NCBI RefSeq assembly: GCF_050908995.1 | Contig: NC_135119.1 | Span: 22,163,001-22,227,000 of the forward strand | Source: Andrena cerasifolii | Lineage: Eukaryota > Arthropoda > Insecta > Hymenoptera > Andrenidae | Direction of reading: 5' to 3' | DNA: 64,000 nt | Shown: in pieces, positions 1-11,062 of the stretch | How positions within the stretch are numbered: the stretch's first letter is position 1 | Layout: every line of letters begins with the position of its first letter | Notes under the pieces: model-generated | Databases searched by the model: none | The model's input: the letters and a program-made list of their open reading frames with translations, nothing else | What the model was told of the DNA's origin: nothing | Made by a program: the position numbers and the translations under genes

Positions 1-102
1 TAGAGTCATGGATAGTAACTGATTTAGTCACCCTCCAACGAATTGTAAGGGCTAAGGTCATCCACGCCCCACCAAGACTGTACGGATTTGTATAAATATT
101 AA

Positions 103-442
103 CCTCCCGTGGTCACACCTTCTTATGATCAGAAATTTGTCACATAGGGTTCACTGCACCCCAGCGTCATTTTTGAGTTACCATTTTCGTATTTTTGAAT
201 CTGTACACTTTTGAGTGATAATTGTACATTCGTAACACTTATACAATGCTCTAATAGTCTTTTTCTACAAATGTAAATTTTGATATGTTGGTATTTGAAA
301 AAAAATAGCTGTGCGCTAAAGCGATTTTTTGGTTAAAATTCACAGGAAAAATTTAAATTTTATTATTAAGGTCTATAAATTTAAAGAGAAATTGGCAACT
401 ACATATACCGGGGTGCGATACACCCCGCGTGGCCACGAAGGG
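103..442. mobile_element. TTAA-flanked MITE, piggyBac-type
   Basis: A 340-bp AT-rich insert lies between two TTAA tetranucleotides (99-102 and 443-446). The left end reads CCTCCCGTGGTCACACCTTC. The right end, on the opposite strand, reads CCCTTCGTGGCCACGCGGGG. The two match over the CGTGG(T/C)CAC core. A second subterminal pair built on CACCCC/GGGGTG (around 149-162 and 411-426) adds to the symmetry. Duplication of TTAA and a terminus beginning CCY are hallmarks of piggyBac-like elements. No transposase reading frame is present, so this is a non-autonomous copy. Family assignment is inferred from the target site and ends only. Confidence 0.66.
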
Positions 443-446
443 TTAA

Positions 447-3167
447 GTACAATCGGCAACTGCGTTTCTCACCCTGGATCACAGCACGGGTAGAAACTTG
501 TGTAACGTTCTACGAACTCCACGAACCAGTTAAGCTCGTACGTACAGTTAAACATCCTGTACAAAAGACCCGTGGAAATTGACACGCTCGTAAAGTATCC
601 GAAGATGCAGAAGCAAATCCTTTTAAAGTAAACGGCTCGCGAAATATCGCCCATCATCCTTCGAGAATCGGAAAGCAGTTTACCGTCGCGCTTCGATTCG
701 CGGTGCTTCATAGCCTACCCCTCGGATCTACGGCCGCGAATTTCGCGAAGCAGATCTCGAGCGTTCGATATTTGTCGGCGTCAGTGGGCGCCGCGACGCT
801 CGGGCCAGGCCGGGGCGCTTGAATTTCGTGCCGTCTTATGTCGATAACCCAACAACCGTTTAAATCTACCCAGTTGGCGGGTCGGTGGTTCGAATGGAGT
901 ACGTAATTGACCAGGATTCTCTCTCATAGATCCCCGCTAGGGGATGGGCCCGCATTATATGTACCACGGACAGGGTCGTCTGCGTTTGCGCCCACCGCGT
1001 TTCGATGTGTGCCTCGGTGTGAAAGTGTCCGATCAATGTGGTAGGCTAGTGGCCTCCGGAGTGCACTAGCGACGGGGTAATTACGAGGAGCACACCGTCT
1101 CCGCCGCCGACGATGCAGATCTATGATGGCAATGGATGGCCCGGGCGAAAACGAGAGAGAGCCGGCCCGTAGCGGGAGGGAAAGAGACGAGCCGGAGTGG
1201 AAGATCGGCAGGAAAAGAGGAGCGAGATGAGGGTAAGGAACATTCGTGGAAGAAGAATGGCCCCGAGGATGGAAATTCACCGGCTTTGGGGCACGAGGAG
1301 GGGACAGAAGACTTTATTAACGTCCGAGGGTGGAACGAGCGTCCCTGGAAGACGAAGGACCCGTGAAGTAAAACGCGGCTCCACGCGTGGGTGTGTACCC
1401 TTTGTACTCGCCCCCTCCTACTATACTCCGCTCGTTCCCACTCTAATTTATAACACCCAAAAGCATCGCGACGGTGGTCAAATGCCGATCGTCGCATACA
1501 GAAGCGTAAACCGCCGACGAGCCTTGAGAGTAACCGATTCGTGATGGAACGCGCGAGTCGTTGGTAATTTCGCTCACGGAGCGCGCATCCGGCGTCGGTA
1601 CAGTGCTCGCCGGTCGAGGGAACGACGACACGGAAATCCATTTTTGTATCGAGACACGATATTTTTTTTTTACTGCCTTCGCGAGACCGTTGAAATCGTA
1701 AAAAGCTTCGTGTGTAAAAGATGATTGGAAATAGGAGGCGCGGGCGATTCTTGCACGCGAGGCGTGGATTAACGGGAATGACGCGACCAGGTATACGTAC
1801 CTATACCCAGCGAGGAAATTGAAAAAAGATGGACGCGGGAGATTCGCGGGAGGAATTGCATCGATCCCGGCCGAGGTCTGTAATGAAAAATAAAACGTCT
1901 TCGAATAATGGAACGCAGTGATCAACTTTCGTTTCAATTTTTCCCGTTATCCTGCCGGACAGGAATCACGAAGACTCTGTAATCTTCAGGCTTACCGTGA
2001 CACGAAATCAACAGAGTGGAAAATCTTGGCTGCGAATTACGCAATCGACACGATTGCCCGCGAATGTTCGCCTCTCGTCGGCTAACAGTCTCGTTAGCCG
2101 CCGCTTGTAATTGCATAATGAAGTACTCGGATAATTGTAAAATTTGATATGCATTGCAATCGATCGGCCGCTGCCCGGGACTTTTACTAATTAGAATTGC
2201 ATCTTCTCGAAACTCGATACAAAACGTTGCCAATTATAATTGCGCGCGGCATAATGAAGCACAAATCTGCGGCATGTAATAATGATGTATTAACATAACA
2301 TTAATACAATGCGCCGATTAACATAATATCAATTTATACGGAAACGAATTTAAGGGCAATCGTACAAATTTGTGAATACACGAAATGCCGAGTGCGAGCA
2401 AGTAATGAGCGTAATCAGGAATATCGTTATATATCATTATTAACGGGAACCGTTTATATGCGAACCGGGCAACGCGATAACGGTCTTGAATGAAATTAAT
2501 TCAGCGGGGGGCATAAAAATCAGTGCCCCGATTCAACAGTTAGGTGACAAATTCGGTCCGAAGACGCGAGCAACAATCGAGTGCTCTTTATCGGGTGGAC
2601 GCTGAACTCTCATCCATCTTGAGAATAAACGGGTAAGCAGCGAAGCTCGTTCAACTGTGTCGAAGAAGAAAAACCGTGGAATCGTCAAGAGAAGGAAGGC
2701 AATTATGTCGGTTTGGAAAGAGAGACAATAAATTCTAAACCGAGTTCCATCGAGGCTTCGCTGGCCCCGACAAACGAGGAAGTATGAGAGTGGAAGAGAG
2801 AAGCGAGTCACGACTTTCATCGTGGCATGCCACGCGGAGATCCACCTTGCTCTCGTCGCAGCAGGCGGAGCGGCGACACTACCTCGTTGTTCCTCATAGT
2901 TCTCCCTTTTCTATCCCGACTTTCTTTCTGCCCCATTGTCACGAAGTTTCTGACGCTGGCCGAGAGGCGGCTCAGTTCGCAACGGTGCTAATTTATCAGA
3001 TGCAACTGGGGTTCAATCACCTTCTCCCCGATTGTCAATAGAAATGACTGAAGTGAACCGTTGAAATTGACCGTGGGTCAAGCGTTTTCGCGATAACTTA
3101 TCTTGTTGACTCAGAAAATTAAAGACACTTCGGAACTTGCGTCAAGTGACATTCCGCGTCCATCTTA
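447..3167. other. gene-free CpG-rich block
   Basis: No gene is supported. The frames at 924-1641 and 1443-1937 are open because the DNA is GC- and CpG-rich, and they overlap on both strands without recognisable domains. From about 2220 to 2530 the sequence becomes AT-rich with short TAACAT repeats. I see no transposon ends there. Confidence 0.5.
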
Positions 3168-3169
3168 TA

Positions 3170-3799
3170 GGGTAAGATGAGCTTTCTTAATTTATTCTTT
3201 AACAATAGAATATATTAACAAGTTTTGGTGACGTAATAAATGTGTGTAATACCACAGTGATAATTATGCACATTCAGATATCGAAAACTGGAAATTCATT
3301 TAAAAAATTAAAAATGAAGGTTTAGAGACTTCCAATTGGTTTTCTTTTCAATTTAGTATTTTGGATAAATGAGTCTTAAATGTGTTATTTTAACTCCAAA
3401 TTTTTTCTGCGCGTTTGTGACTAGTTTATAAACATACATGTACACGCGTTTGAGAAAACATTAATCCTAACATTATTAAATAATTAAGTTTCCACTGAGT
3501 GGCAAAGTGACCAGGGTAAACTGAGCTGCAAAGAAAAGATGCACGAGTGATGTGCGCAATAACCTAACCTGTGAGCTAGCTGGGAAACCACGCGGCGTGA
3601 TGGAACAGAATCGAACCTCAAAAAAAAATGAAAAATCTGTCACAGTTTTTGACAACCACGGTTAAAAAAAAAACAGAAACTGACGTGCTACACACGTCAT
3701 CGGAGCGCAAGGTGTTAATAATTACCTATAATATATCCTTAATTAAAACTCGTATTTTATTTCAGCTCACTTTACCCCAGATACTAACTCACTACCCCA
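3170..3799. mobile_element. TA-inserting G-ended element (GGGTAA family, degraded)
   Basis: An AT-rich island starts at TA (3168-3169) followed by GGGTAAGATGAGCT. Its right side carries, on the other strand, GGGGTAAAGTGAGCT (3764-3778) and then TGGGGTAGTGAGTTAG (3785-3799), next to TA. The word GGGTAAACTGAGCTG also occurs internally at 3514-3528. Repeated copies of the terminal word inside the element match what is seen in the elements at 17327 and 49643, which carry pogo-like transposase tails. No such tail was found here. The right boundary is uncertain (3778 or 3799) because the terminal word appears tandemly. The pogo-like assignment is by analogy only. Confidence 0.42.
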
Positions 3800-3803
3800 T
3801 ATA

Positions 3804-3830
3804 TGGGGTAAAGTAGTCGTTTTGGCATTT
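3804..3830 (+). mobile_element. orphan GGGGTAAAGTAG transposon end
   Basis: TGGGGTAAAGTAGTCG begins immediately after the TA that closes the element to its left, forming the palindrome CCCCATATATGGGG (3795-3808). The word GGGTAAAGTAGYCG is shared with the terminus at 17327. No partner end was found to the right, though the sequence stays AT-rich to about 3960. It may be a truncated copy inserted at the same TA, or an outward repeat of the left element's own end. Confidence 0.3.
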
Positions 3831-3960
3831 TCTTTTCGAGTTGAATTTTAATACACCTTAAGTTTATTTTAAGTATTGCTATTCGTCACTTATCAATAGT
3901 AATGTTCAAATTACATTATAAATCTATTTCCACACATTTCTATCGAAAGGGAAAAATTTT

Positions 3961-6551
3961 ATTCGACTTCAAACTTTTTTCGCGTCACCCCTACTGTACA
4001 CAGAACGCTTCGTAAGAAAGTAGTCGAAAGATCTATCCTACCGATCATGCACACAGACGCACTTCCTTCCCACGTATTTCCAAACAACGTTCTCGAATGC
4101 ACGCCGACCAAGAGATAAATTATTTTCATTCCCCGTTGAATATTACAAGTGGAGTGAAAAGTAACACGTGTTGCATATCGAGCAGCACCCCGCACGGAAC
4201 GAATATACACGCGCGAGAGCTCGTACGTCGGCGTTCACCTCTGCCATGGAAATAAGCAGCGGGATTAAAAAATTGGAGACAAACGTCGGTTCGGTGCCCA
4301 CCAGTGAAAGGCGATCCTCCGCCGTTCGCTGGCAGGGTTCTAAATTATGCCAGGCATATTTTGCGATATACCGGCGGCCGGCTGATCGATTTTCTGTCGG
4401 GAAAAAATGATACTGATATACCGGAGGAAAGGGGCAGTTGATTCCAATTCCCGTGAGGTCTAGTCGCCCGCGGAATATAACAGTGCACTGATCTGTAAGT
4501 CTGCAGGCACGCCGGTCCCCTTCTGCCGGCTGCATACGTACGTAAGTACGTGTATGCCCCGGGTGCACTTGCATGTGCACGTCCTACACGAGCACGCCAC
4601 GAAAAACACGCTTACGCTTGTCCCAGGATTGACCGGGGGCCTGGCGACGACTTCTTGCAACGGCGAGGAGCACGAGAGCGAATTGCTCACGCAAACTCTC
4701 GCAGCACGCTCTATACGTCGAATTAAACGCGATTAACGGCCATTACTCGGTCTTGCTAATTAACGGCTCGCTTGCCTCTACGCTGGCGCCCTCGCCTAAT
4801 TGTTCCTTCCTCTCGCATTTTTCAACGCTTGACCTTTTTGATCGACGACACAATTGCCGCAGCGAGAAGTTCACTAACGCGCGTACATGCGCGCGTAGTT
4901 GAATGGCAGGAGTTATGTCTCCCGAGCGACCTTGCTTATTGCCGCCTGGTTAGATGAAATAGATTTCAAGCGGCTCGTGCGCATTGCCGGCGACATGGGC
5001 AGATCCAATTGAAAGCTATGACCGTAACGCAGGAACCGACGCGACGTGACGAAGGCCAGTGCATCGGGCGTGCGTGCGCTGACGTTTAAAGTTTAAAGTC
5101 AATGGTGCGCGGGTGCGGGAGACAGATCCGATTGTAAGAAGCGGATTCCACGATCCGGTGAACGCTCGGAACAGATCTATCGCGTGGATTTACAGCGAAC
5201 GCGTGGCCCCGAAAACGTATTTTCTGGCGGCACGAGTGGGCCAGCTCTCTAGGTGGCCGTGACTCGTTTCTCTTGGGCTTACACGGTCTCGTAGCAGAAC
5301 CTCGTGGTTCCAGGGGGAAACCCATCGCTGCCCATAACAGTTACATGGTTTACGCCGACATGCAACACGTGCGTGCCTCTGTTGCACACATCTCAGCCCA
5401 GTGAGGTGCATAAAAGTCACCGTCTACCCGTGCGTTACGAGATCCAGATAACGATACACTCGCGATTCGGGGAAGTTGATTTTCCTAACACGTTACGAGT
5501 TTTTAATCTGCCCTGTCGGGGCACCGTCCTCTGCGCTTAGAAATGGCACGATTTTAATGGCATTACAGGCTCACGTGATCTGCGCGAATCGCGGATTGCA
5601 TCGCGCCAATCTTATTTGCAGCGGGCGATCTTATCGGAGAAAATTTGATGCCTAAACGCAGCTGGTTTCGAACCAGCGCACATTCTGCGGAAAAATACGC
5701 GCGTGCCGCGAAACGAAAGCGTGAAATACGAAATGCAATTCGGATTACACAGTCGATATTTATCTCGGTCGATGGGTTTTCGATACGGTCTACGTAAACC
5801 AAAAGATGGCCACCACGGGGGATGTTGCGGTCTTCAATGCGCCACCATTTATGCGCTCGACACCAGTTCTGTGATTTGTTCCACAGTTTTTATGGGGTCT
5901 TGTTCGGGCTAAGGTTCGCAGGAACGGCCAATGAATACGCGTAACGAACAATTAATTATTTTCCCTGCGCCGCCGCTTCCTCAATGGAACGCACTTTTGC
6001 AACGCGCGAGCTCAACTGAAACATTGCCCCAGAGCCGCGTAGCGCGCGAAAGCGGATTAAAATCCAATTAAAAACCTACACAACGAACGGGTAACGAATG
6101 AAATTTGTCAGCGGCGAGTTATCCAATCCCGATAATGATAACGCGCGTCGCCGAGGTAATAGCGGACGCCGGTACGGAAAGATTTGCGGGGCGTCCATAA
6201 AATCAAGATGGTAGGCATATCGCGAAAATCCCAGATCAAAGGAGAAACTTGGCAAGCTGCCTTCGTGTACGCGGGCGGTTCTCGTCCGCGATTCCATTCG
6301 CAACAAGGAAAGCCGACTCGGAACGGTTGCGAAAACCGTGGCATATACGGTTATAATTGACTCGGAATTCTTTCGCAGAATTCACGGTTTCACGGCGCTC
6401 GTAATTGGATCGTTCAACGAATACCATTCACGTGCATCTAACGCAGTCTAATTAATGCCACCGATGGACGTGAAACTGTCATACTGTCTGCCGATCCAAC
6501 GAAACATTGTGCTTTTCGGTGTTAAACGGCATCGAACCACTGTAAAGATCA
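3961..6551. other. gene-free CpG-rich block
   Basis: No coding gene or transposon end is supported. Several short frames overlap on both strands (for example 4143-4580) and lack domains. The only structure I noted is a cluster of short dyads around 4532-4580. Confidence 0.5.
4532..4580. repeat. pair of short near-palindromes
   Basis: 4532-4557 is a 26-bp near-palindrome reading GCATACGTACGT and returning as AGTACGTGTATGC. It is followed by TGCAC ... GTGCA (4564-4579). They could form small hairpins or bind dimeric proteins. At this length they may equally be chance in CpG- and ACGT-rich DNA. Confidence 0.3.
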
Positions 6552-6555
6552 TTAA

Positions 6556-7604
6556 CACTAGAACAACCAACGATTGACGTATACCTACTTCTACCGGAGA
6601 GGTCAAAACCACTTGTTTTTTAAATTAACAAGTCATTTATTGCGTTTTTATATATTTTCCTGTTTTCTGAGCGAAAATTGAATATAAACTGTATAATAAT
6701 AGTAATAATATAATATATACTCTGTTTCTTATTTAAAATTGTTAATGGTTCCATTAACTGTCCTTCGCTCCTGCGGGATATCTCACTCTATGCATCATCC
6801 AGCAGAAACTTAAGAGGAAGGACATCTTTTTACTGCTCAAGCATAAAATCTAAGTTTGGTGCTCGCTATCCTATAAATCGGATCGTCAGCGTTGGCAATT
6901 TATATTAAAAAAACATTGATTTTTCGGCTTAAAATTTTCTTCTTTTTTTTCTTTTTTTTTTTGCGGCTAGATACTTTGTTTTTTTTCTTGCCTGTACGTA
7001 TGCTACTGTATTCTTTATTGTATAAATTGGGCTTGCTCCGTAATAAATAAATAAATAATAACAATAGTAATTTTGAAAATAATTAGGCATAAAATTCAAA
7101 GACATTATTTACACGTTACAATTATTTTAGCAGAGCATGCACCACAGACTCGTTTATTACATGTACCACAAATATTCTTCGTACAATTTATTATAGTACA
7201 ATATGCTATTTGACGCCGTTCACGTTTCATCGAAATATGTGTTTGGTAGAAGAATGAAGAAATTGGGCAAACATAATACATGTATCCTATGGCAATTTTT
7301 GTACAACGTATATGTATGAAAATATACTTAGTTTCCTAAAAATGTATTTAAACTATACGAAAATAATACGAGAAACTTCTGAAATTAAAAATTTCAAAAT
7401 GACCCATCTCGGTGTATGTAGGTATACTACATATAAATTTGAAAGAAAAAACAAACGAAGGTCAAAACTATTTTACAGAATTAATTATGTAGATATTTTA
7501 GAAAAAGTCATACAAAATTTTAGAAAACAAAATGTACTGGAAATGAGTAATGATTACAAGAAATGCCAAACAAGTCATTTTTACCCCCCTCGGTAGATCT
7601 AGTG
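6556..7604 (-). mobile_element. piggyBac-like transposon, internally deleted
   Basis: The 1049-bp element is bounded by TTAA on both sides (6552-6555 and 7605-7608). The ends read CACTAGAACA at the left and CACTAGATCT at the right on the opposite strand. A second matching block, CTACCG(n)GAGAGG/GAGGGGGG followed by ACTTGTTT, lies 20 to 50 bp inside each end. TTAA target duplication and a terminus of the CMCTAGA type are typical of piggyBac-like elements. A decayed transposase C-terminus is encoded on the minus strand at 7105-7335. The distance from that stop to the right end is only about 0.5 kb, so most of the transposase gene (normally about 1.7 kb) has been lost. A long T tract lies at 6938-6962. 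Confidence 0.8.
7105..7335 (-). pseudogene. piggyBac-like transposase C-terminal remnant
   Basis: On the minus strand an open stretch of about 76 codons ends at TAA (7105-7107). Its tail is Cys-rich: AYCTIINC, then KNICGTCNKRVCGAC, then SAKIIVTCK and stop. Spaced CxxC pairs at the very C-terminus are characteristic of piggyBac-family transposases, where they form a RING/PHD-like finger that helps bind the transposon ends. In-frame stops lie just upstream (TAG and TAA within 7336-7360), and the catalytic DDD core is absent, so this fragment cannot be functional. Placement inside a TTAA-flanked element with CACTAGA ends supports the call. The protein relationship comes from motif recognition, not an alignment. 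Confidence 0.62.
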
Positions 7605-7608
7605 TTAA

Positions 7609-10556
7609 CAGGAGCCCCGCAGTTGCAGATGAACTTTTCACCAACAGCAAAAGATAGTGTACTCTGTATGATCGCTCGTCTAAATGCTCCAAATAGAATG
7701 TAACAGATAATTGAGCGCGGTCTGACAAAAAGTAGTACGATCTGGAATTAATGCGCGTGGAAGTTGGAAAAATGGTAAAGCTTCCATCGTCCGAGGGAGA
7801 CCAAACCGACCGACCAAACGGAGTTGCGTACAATGAATTCTATTGCGTAACCATCGGGAGGGAAAGTTGCGAGCGTGCGAGCGGCGTTTGGTTCGCGTGC
7901 ACTTTACGAGGTCCCTTTCCGTGACCATGTGCTCTTTGGGAGCGGGTCAATATCCTCCTTTCATCTGCTTAGCCACGTACAATTAAGCCCTGCGCGAATG
8001 TCCGTCGATTAACCGAGACCTGCGTAACGTTTGACGGTATGAAGTTCGCCCCTCGATGTTCTTTGACCGCCGCCATCGAGTACGATCGATTAGACCAGCC
8101 AATTTGCTTCCGTTGCTTCTAATCGTTCACCTTTCGCGAGCCGTGTATCGCGGCAGAATCAACAGCCCGGGAAGTGTGTCACGCACGGGACGGTGTGTGC
8201 CGACTCCAAATGAAATTAAACTTCGATCGAAACGCGCGCAGTTACCTACGCCTACTTGAGCGCGACATATCGCGCATTAAATGCGAACGGGGCTGATTTG
8301 TCACGGCGACAAGAAGAAACATCGGCAATTCGTGTCGTTTCGAAACGTATCGGTTACCCGGCGCGCAGTCTCCTAAATTCGCTGCCATTTAATAGCGCGA
8401 AAGTGATGCATGCATTTTACTTAAACGCTTGGACGTGCGATATTTATGATCGAGATAAAAGCGTGGCATTCACCCCGCGCCTTCTAACACGTTATAACTT
8501 TCGTGGTAAATGCAACGCGTCGCTTGATAAATCTTCGGCAATGAACTTTTCCGCGTGAATCATCAGTTTCGGCGGGGCGAACGCCGCTCGTCCCCTTTCG
8601 TTTCGACGGAGGTACGCATCGATGGTGAAATCGTCAACCGCGGGACGTTGACCCAGCAGCCGCGACAACGGCAACCGGGGCACAGGAGTAACGCGTATCA
8701 CCATGAATCTCGATTTTCATTAATTATGCGTGGCTGCACACCGTCCGACACGGTACTACGTATTTTCGTGGCAGCTTAACCGTCCCGGGTCGCTTTAGAA
8801 AACGCTCGGCCGCGGACCCGGCCGTATAAAATACGCGATGATATCGACGCGCGTGCGATCAAACTGTGCGTGCGCGATCGTCTGTGTGCACGCGAACGCA
8901 TATGCCGCTTGTGCACCTCGCTTAAACTATTAAATGACTTTATTACGAGGCTATCGTGCGCAGCCATCGTCCGAATGATGATATTTTCATGCGATACTAA
9001 CTGCAGCCGGACAATGCCGCGAGATTGGAAATAAAATTGTAACAGCGCAGCACGTGCCAGGCGGGCCCAGCTCCATATGGAGTATGAAGAACGGAGGTCT
9101 GAGCGCCAACCCGCTCCTGGAAGAACGCCCCACGTAATAATAGGTATATAAGAAGGGACGCCATAATCCGCACGTTTTAATTACGCAGGTCCGAGAAGGG
9201 TCGCCCTGCCAAGGGCAAGGGAAAGAAGGACCGGACCTGTGGCAAGAGACTGCCTTGGTTAAACCGTAATTTGAGGAGTTTAGGCAGCGGAGGAGGACCG
9301 AAAATAGGTACCGAAACCTGTTCCAGAGAGAACCTGTTGGTCGTCATAGGCGTATATATAGTCCTACCCGCGTCTACGTAGAGGATGTGCGTGTGTGAGG
9401 CGACGTGTGTACGCAGCAATGGGAGAACGCACCTGCCACGTAACTTTTTTTCTTCACGGGGCGTTTCACCTTCTTTCTGCCGCATCAAAATGACTCTCGT
9501 GGCTTGGCACGACTTTGACCGTTGCTCTTTACGGCTGCTTCGAACCCTCGGCGCGGGTAACAGGCCCCCGATGCCTATGGCCCGCCGCGAGGCCTTTGTT
9601 AACCCGGAGAGCACAATTCGTCGAAGGAGAACCGTGTCAACGACCGCTAAAGTAGGTCGTAATCATGACGGAACGTCACGTGCTTTTTACGCAAGACGCG
9701 TTTAATTCACGTGCCGTCCAATCACGGGCCGCTTCTGCAAACAACGCGCCGTGATCGCGTGGGAATTTATCAGCGACGCGATAGAGGAATCGATCGAATG
9801 GAACGTGTGACTCCAAGCGAGAGACACGTGAAACTGTGGACGATAAGGTGACGTAGTTCTTGGGCACGGAACCGCATGGTTCTTTTTGAAGAATATCGAT
9901 AGCGGTTAGCAGAATCCCAACGGCTGAGCGAGCCGAGCATTCCGTAGCCTACCGTGTTACGTATTACGAAGATAACACGTAAGCCTGCGTTTCGGGGAGT
10001 AAGGGATGAATCACTTGTACGCGGAAGTACAAATTACATTTACAGGAACTCATCGCGCAACTCCTACACTGCTTGCAGTCATTACCAGAGCTAACTATGA
10101 TATTCTGGATGGGAATGCTACTTTATACCTTCCATTGTAATTATTTAAAGTTTGACCACTTGTGTTCTGGCTATTTTAGGGAAACTTGCGTGATATTGAA
10201 TTGGGAATTCACTACTGCTCGTGTAACTATTCACGGCATTCCCTGCAATGTTTAATTCTGGTTGGAAACGAAAACAGGCTACCGAACAAGTTAATTATGG
10301 AACGTGTAAGATCGAAGGGCGAGAAGTGCCTGAGTAATAGAAATTGCATCTGTCGTAAGCATACGAGGACGGACGTGTATTATGCAGAGGCCTTTCTAGT
10401 TGCATCAGGAGCGTAGCAATTAGTTTGTCGTTCTGTGGCACGTTCCGTGGCGTAATGTACATTCTTCTGAAATTAATTTCGTTAACGTAAAGCGATACTG
10501 TTCGCCCGCTGCCTATCGAACTCCCAAATTCGAGGATCGTCCTACTTCTAAGTACA
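7609..10556. other. gene-free CpG-rich block
   Basis: No gene is supported. Frames at 8056-8259, 8256-8558 and 9177-9614 are compositional and lack motifs. A TATATAAG at 9143-9150 has no convincing initiator or downstream gene. Short GT/TG-rich sequence occurs at 9380-9412. Confidence 0.5.
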
Positions 10557-10558
10557 TA

Positions 10559-11062
10559 CAGTGAATAAAAAAAGTATTTGGACGCTATTTAAAATCGCAT
10601 AACTTTCTTAGAATTGGTCCAAACGACATGAGTTTTTTTTAGAAGCTAGAAGGATTAGTTTGCTAAGTGACGTGTTTCGTCGTTTTGAAAAAAAAATGCA
10701 TTTGGTCAGAATAGCAAAAAAAAATAGTAAAGGTCGTTTTTTAAACTTTTTTTTGTGAGCCTGTAATGAAAATTCGAAAATCCTGTTTGTAGATTGAAAT
10801 TTTAGGCATGTATGTAACTTACTTCAATCTACAAACGGGGTTTTTGAATTTTCAGTACAGGCTCACAAAAAAAAGTTTAAAAAACGACCTTTACTATTTT
10901 TTTTTTGCTATTCTGACCAAATGCATTTTTTTTTCAAAACGACGAAACACGTCACTTAGCAAACTAATCCTCCTAGCTTCTCAAAAAACTCAAGTCGTTT
11001 GGATTAATTTGAAAAAAGTTATGTGATTCTAAAAAGTGTCCGAATACTTTTTTTATTCACTG
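10559..11062. mobile_element. fold-back MITE, Tc1/mariner type
   Basis: This 504-bp segment is almost one long inverted repeat. It begins CAGTGAATAAAAAAAGTATT, preceded by TA at 10557-10558, and ends with the reverse complement AATACTTTTTTTATTCACTG. Two arms of about 240 bp match at roughly 90 percent by eye, including CAAACGAC, GACGTGTTTCGTCGTTTTG and TTGTGAGCCTGTA. They flank a loop of about 20 bp near 10800-10820. A CAGTG terminus with TA insertion is typical of Tc1/mariner elements. The right flank reads CA, so the duplicated TA is not intact there. No transposase is encoded. Such palindromes can give long hairpin RNA if transcribed. Confidence 0.78.

Noticed and set aside
1081..1937. Overlapping frames of 164 and 186 codons on the minus strand
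   Set aside because: Arg/Ser-rich translations with no motif, in GC-rich DNA with several other frames open.
7312..7596. 94-codon plus-strand frame inside the piggyBac-like element
   Set aside because: It is antisense to the expected transposase orientation and has only Lys/Asn/Tyr-rich AT-driven composition.
10808..11026. Open frame inside the fold-back element
   Set aside because: It runs along one arm of an inverted repeat made of A/T tracts. The translation is Lys/Phe-rich without motif.
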